From assembly GCA_021805305.1 (NCBI GenBank), contig JAJZFO010000186.1:1-7291 (forward strand): DNA of 7,291 nucleotides. The letters run 5' to 3'. The stretch comes from Actinomycetes bacterium (GTDB lineage: Bacteria; Actinomycetota; Acidimicrobiia; Acidimicrobiales; RAAP-2). Position 1 is the first letter of the stretch. Each line of letters begins with the position of its first letter. The notes under the pieces are model-generated. The model was not told the DNA's origin and did no database searches. It saw nothing but the letters and a program-made list of their open reading frames with translations. Shown in pieces: positions 5,163 to 7,291 of the stretch. Position numbers and translations under genes: made by a program.

Positions 5163-6245
5163 GTGACGCAGTCAACGAGTGGAGGACCGACCAGACTCGC
5201 GGCGATCGGACTGGGGAGATGGGCGCGGATCATGGCGTCGGCGTACTACCGCAGCGAGGACGTCGACCTGGTGAGCTGCTTCACCCGCAACCCGGAGCGC
5301 CGCGCGCGTTTCGCCGCCGACTACGGCTGCGGCGAGGATGACTCGCTCGAGGCCCTCCTCTCGCGCGACGACATCGAGGGCGTCATCGTGACCGTGCCCA
5401 ACGACCAGCACGCGACGGTGATCGAAGCCGCCGCGCGCGCCGGCAAGCACGTCTACGTCGAGAAGCCCGTCGCCGTCGACGCGCTCGACATCAAGCGGAT
5501 CCGCGCGGCCGTGACCGAGGCGAACATCGTCTTCGCCTGCGGCCACAGCGCCCGTCGTCTGGCGGGCGTGCGCGAGATGCGTCGCTGTCTCGACACCGGA
5601 GAGATCGGCACGCCCTCGATGGTGGAGGCGGTCTTCTCCAACGAACGCGGCCTCGAGCTCAACGAGGGCGACTGGCGCGGTGACCCCGAGCGGGCCCCCG
5701 GTGGGCCGCTGACGCAGTTGGGCATCCACCACATCGACAACCTCAACTACCTCTTCGGCGTGCCGCGCCGGGTGGTGGCGATGGGTCGCCAGGGCGCCCC
5801 GCGGGTGTCCAACACCATGGTGGTGGGTGCGCTGATGGAGTTCGACGACGTGATCGGTTTCCTCGGCAACGACTGGTTGACGCCGGGCGCCTTCACGATG
5901 GACCTCTACGCGACCGAGGCGCGCCTGCGCTACGAACTGGACTTCAGCTGGTGGAGCGACTCGGCCGACACCGACGCGCACGCGCGACTGATCAAGGTGC
6001 AGTTCGACTCGCACGGCGACGACCCCGACGCGCGGGTGCTCTCCGAGCGACCCGTGCAGCTCGACGCGCGCAACCACCTGCGCGAGGAGATCGACGAATT
6101 CGCCAACGCCATCCGTGGTCGCGGTCAGGTCGAGGTCGACCTCGAGACCGCCGTGGCCAACGTCGCGGTGATGATGGCGACGCTGCGCGCACTCAACGAG
6201 CACCGCGCTGTCGAGGTCGAAGAGACCATGAGTGAGCTCTCGTGA
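5163..6245 (+). CDS. Gfo/Idh/MocA family oxidoreductase
   Basis: This is an NAD(P)-dependent dehydrogenase of the glucose-fructose oxidoreductase/inositol dehydrogenase family, which acts on sugars, inositols and their derivatives. The N-terminal Rossmann motif is LAAIGLGRWA (residues 12-21); the last glycine of GxGxxG is alanine, a tolerated variant. EKPVAVD (100-106) contains the catalytic-site lysine K101. GGPLTQLGIHHIDNLNYLFG contains the family GxHxxD motif with H189 and D192. The C-terminal beta-sheet domain follows, and total length (360 aa) is normal. The GTG start is set by AAGGAGGAAAG (5149-5159), close to the ideal Shine-Dalgarno sequence. It is probably the last gene of the cluster that begins upstream; a new promoter begins 15 nt after its stop. 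It likely oxidises a hydroxyl group of the pathway's substrate. Confidence 0.92.
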   Translation: MTQSTSGGPTRLAAIGLGRWARIMASAYYRSEDVDLVSCFTRNPERRARFAADYGCGEDDSLEALLSRDDIEGVIVTVPNDQHATVIEAAARAGKHVYVEKPVAVDALDIKRIRAAVTEANIVFACGHSARRLAGVREMRRCLDTGEIGTPSMVEAVFSNERGLELNEGDWRGDPERAPGGPLTQLGIHHIDNLNYLFGVPRRVVAMGRQGAPRVSNTMVVGALMEFDDVIGFLGNDWLTPGAFTMDLYATEARLRYELDFSWWSDSADTDAHARLIKVQFDSHGDDPDARVLSERPVQLDARNHLREEIDEFANAIRGRGQVEVDLETAVANVAVMMATLRALNEHRAVEVEETMSELS

Positions 6246-6259
6246 CCGGGCAAAGAGAG

Positions 6260-6288
6260 TTGACAGTCGCAGGGGCCGGTGTTATCGT
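6260..6288 (+). promoter_or_regulatory. Sigma70-type promoter P2 for the UxaA-type operon
   Basis: A consensus -35 TTGACA (6260-6265) is followed by 17 bp and a -10 TATCGT (6283-6288). TTGACAGTC and GTTA at offset 21 are identical to promoter P1 at 1662. Transcription would start near 6294-6296, giving a leader of about 100 nt. The promoter shows that the UxaA pair can be expressed separately from the enzyme cluster ahead of it. Confidence 0.7.
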
Positions 6289-6303
6289 TTCGCCAACGCG
6301 AAG
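6288..6303. promoter_or_regulatory. Inverted repeat over promoter P2, probable operator
   Basis: TTTCGC-CAAC-GCGAAG has the same 6-4-6 layout as TTTCGC-TAGA-GCGAAA (15-28 within the repeat before the regulator gene), and 11 of 12 arm bases are identical. It begins on the last base of the -10 and covers the start site, where a bound protein would block transcription. The likely binder is the RamB/PrpR-like regulator encoded at 48-1544; this is inference. Confidence 0.5.
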
Positions 6304-6315
6304 TGGCAAGAGGTC
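6301..6315. promoter_or_regulatory. Shared 15-nt box, copy 2
   Basis: AAGTGGCAAGAGGTC matches copy 1 (1701-1715) at 13 of 15 positions. It begins 41 nt from the first base of the -35, against 39 nt in copy 1. It overlaps the inverted repeat at 6288-6303 by three bases and runs into the palindrome GGTCCGACC (6312-6320). Confidence 0.5.
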
Positions 6316-6316
6316 C

Positions 6317-6356
6317 GACCTAAGAACAGGTGAGGGCCATTGCCGGGGGAGAGGTC
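6317..6356 (+). promoter_or_regulatory. Leader RNA stem that could mask a ribosome binding site
   Basis: GACCT (6317-6321) can pair with AGGTC (6352-6356). AGGTC overlaps the end of GGGGGAGAGG (6345-6354), the Shine-Dalgarno site of the small upstream ORF at 6362. Inside are ACCT/AGGT (6318-6321 / 6328-6331, which competes with the outer stem) and a three-pair GGC-CATT-GCC. The 5' CTAAG and the 3' GGGAGA resemble those in the leader at 1717-1770. The pairing is short, so structure is plausible but not secure. Confidence 0.35.
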
Positions 6357-6361
6357 AGAAC

Positions 6362-6397
6362 ATGATGGAGAATCTCGAGAACAGGGGTGCGCGGTGA
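6362..6397 (+). CDS. Eleven-codon upstream ORF (possible leader peptide)
   Basis: ATG 6362 opens MMENLENRGAR and stops at TGA 6395-6397. A strong Shine-Dalgarno site (GAGAGG, 6349-6354) stands 7 nt ahead. The stop overlaps the start codon of the following gene as GTGA, so ribosomes finishing here could reinitiate on the UxaA small subunit. The peptide has no run of a single amino acid that would suggest classical attenuation. Translation is inferred from the site and the overlap; it is too short for codon statistics. Confidence 0.4.
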   Translation: MMENLENRGAR

Positions 6398-6687
6398 GTG
6401 ATCAGTTAGCCTTCCTGGCGCACCGCCAGGACGACATGGTGGCGGTGGCCGTGCGTGACGTCGAGGTGGGACACGCCGAGTACGCGTCACTGGATTCGGG
6501 GGTCCGTCGCCCGATCGAGGTCCTCGAGCCGATCAAGCTGGGCCACAAGGTCGCCTTGGTCAAGATCTCCGAGGGGGACAAGGTCGTCGAGTACGGCCAG
6601 AACGTCGCGGTGGCCACGGCGAACATCGCCGTGGGCGCCATGGTCCACGTACACAATGTGAGGAGCGCAAGATGGCAACTGGCCTAA
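6394..6687 (+). CDS. UxaA-family small subunit (SAF domain)
   Basis: This 97-aa protein consists of one SAF domain, the small partner of split UxaA-type dehydratases/lyases. In the family this domain is either the N-terminus of altronate and galactarate dehydratases or a separate subunit, as in SuyA of sulfolactate sulfo-lyase. Visible motifs are VAVAVRDVEVGH, PIKLGHKVALVKISEGDKVVEYGQ (40-69, with H51) and IAVGAMVHVHNV (78-89). The GTG start at 6394 is supported by AGGGG (6383-6387), by the GTGA overlap with the upstream ORF, and because the domain begins just after it. An in-frame TTG at 6340 would add 18 residues without family resemblance. The 3' end overlaps the large-subunit gene by 16 nt, so the two are translationally coupled. 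Confidence 0.88.
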   Translation: MSDQLAFLAHRQDDMVAVAVRDVEVGHAEYASLDSGVRRPIEVLEPIKLGHKVALVKISEGDKVVEYGQNVAVATANIAVGAMVHVHNVRSARWQLA

Positions 6688-7291
6688 CTGGATACCGTCG
6701 TCCCGACGGGAAAGTCGGCATCCGCAACCACGTCGTCATCCTGGCGGTGGACGACCTGTCGAACACGGCCGTCGAGGGGATCGGCCGTCTGGTGCCGGGC
6801 ACCTTGGCCATCCCCCACGCGTACGGTCGCCTGCAGTTCGGCGAGGACCTTGAGCTGACCTTTCGCACGCTGATCGGCACCGGGGCCAACCCCAACGTGG
6901 CGGCGGTGGTCGTGGTGGGGATCGAACCCTCGTGGACCGACCGCGTGGCCGACGGGATCGCGCTGACCGGCAAGCCGGTGGTGCGCCTGTCGATCGAGCG
7001 CTTCGGGGACATCAACATCATCGCGGCCGGTGCGCGAGAGGCCGCTCGACTGATGCAAGACGCCAGCGAGATCCAGCGCGTCCCCGTGGAGCGCCACGAG
7101 GTCATGCTCTCGATCAAGTGCGGCGAGTCCGACACCACCAGCGGCCTGGGGTCTTGCCCCACGACGGCCCAGGCGGTCGACCGCACGGTGGCCGCCAGCG
7201 GGACGGTCCTCTTCGGTGAGACCACCGAGCTGACTGGTGGCGAGCACCTCATCGCGGCGCGTTGCGTCGACGACAAGGTCCGCGACAAGTT
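6672..7291 (+). CDS. UxaA-family large subunit, 3' end outside the window
   Basis: This is the catalytic subunit of a UxaA-type (altronate/galactarate dehydratase, sulfolactate sulfo-lyase) enzyme, which eliminates water or sulfite from a hydroxy acid. The first 206 codons are present; the family's usual length is about 380-400 aa, so roughly half is missing. The start is the family hallmark GYRRPDGKVGIRNHVVIL (7-24). IKCGESDTTSG (148-158) corresponds to the CGGSD..SG motif, with C150 and D154, and GETTELTGGEH (182-192) matches the ETTE..GxE(H) segment. The usual ANP after SG is replaced by GSCP (160-163). ATG 6672 has GAGGAG (6660-6665) 6 nt upstream, within the end of the small-subunit gene. 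The two gene products should form one enzyme. The substrate is not determinable from this half. Confidence 0.9.
   Translation, partial: MATGLTGYRRPDGKVGIRNHVVILAVDDLSNTAVEGIGRLVPGTLAIPHAYGRLQFGEDLELTFRTLIGTGANPNVAAVVVVGIEPSWTDRVADGIALTGKPVVRLSIERFGDINIIAAGAREAARLMQDASEIQRVPVERHEVMLSIKCGESDTTSGLGSCPTTAQAVDRTVAASGTVLFGETTELTGGEHLIAARCVDDKVRDK

Noticed and set aside
5172..6203. Open frame of 343 codons on the - strand
   Set aside because: It is fully antisense to the Gfo/Idh/MocA gene, has no family motif and is compositionally biased to V, H, R and G.
6340..6393. TTG-started N-terminal extension of the UxaA small subunit
   Set aside because: The extension would add 18 polar residues outside the SAF domain and lacks a good ribosome binding site. 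GTG 6394 has AGGGG and a GTGA overlap.
6560..7288. Open frame of 242 codons on the - strand
   Set aside because: It is antisense to the UxaA large subunit; serine/arginine-rich sequence with no domain.

Overview
The window is GC-rich and densely coding. All eight protein genes run on the + strand. The N-terminal half of the first gene, the high GC and the strong third-position GC bias suggest an actinobacterium, possibly a little-studied lineage such as Acidimicrobiia. That assignment is inference only. The region reads as an accessory catabolic island: one regulator, one exported solute-binding protein, and enzymes acting on a polar hydroxy-acid or sugar-like substrate. Nothing looks like a phage, an IS element, a CRISPR array or a tRNA.

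Layout: (1) 48-1544 (or 117-1544) encodes an XRE-type regulator of the RamB/PrpR/ScfR architecture. A perfect inverted repeat at 13-30 lies just upstream. (2) 1545-1824 is non-coding. It holds a good sigma70-type promoter (TTGACA-17-TAGGAT), a sequence box and a potentially switching RNA leader. (3) 1825-2868 encodes a secreted NMT1/THI5/SsuA-like solute-binding protein with no permease or ATPase beside it. (4) 2931-5077 is a tight cluster of a creatininase-family metallohydrolase, a single-domain cupin (TGATG-coupled) and a D-2-hydroxyacid dehydrogenase. (5) 5163-6245 encodes a Gfo/Idh/MocA oxidoreductase behind a strong Shine-Dalgarno site and a GC-rich hairpin. (6) 6246-6393 is a second promoter and leader. 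(7) 6394-6687 and 6672-end encode the small (SAF) and large subunits of a split UxaA-type dehydratase/lyase. The large subunit runs off the window.

The most interesting part is regulatory. The promoters of the binding protein and of the UxaA pair share TTGACAGTC, a 17-bp spacer and GTTA at the same offset. They also share a 15-nt box, AAGTGG(TC/CA)AGAGGTC, near the predicted RNA 5' end, and a downstream CTAAG...GGGAGA pattern enclosed by complementary arms. The first leader can form two mutually exclusive stems. In the second, one stem would cover part of the Shine-Dalgarno site of an 11-codon upstream ORF whose stop overlaps the UxaA start (GTGA). The inverted repeat before the regulator gene (TTTCGC-N4-GCGAAA) recurs, slightly degenerate, over the second promoter (TTTCGC-N4-GCGAAG). 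This suggests that the regulator controls itself and the UxaA operon, and that both transport and breakdown also respond to one shared cis element.

The substrate cannot be read from sequence. A D-2-hydroxyacid dehydrogenase, a split UxaA pair and a sulfonate/taurine-type binding protein together resemble sulfolactate-type metabolism. Sugar-acid breakdown fits the Gfo/Idh/MocA and creatininase-family enzymes equally well.
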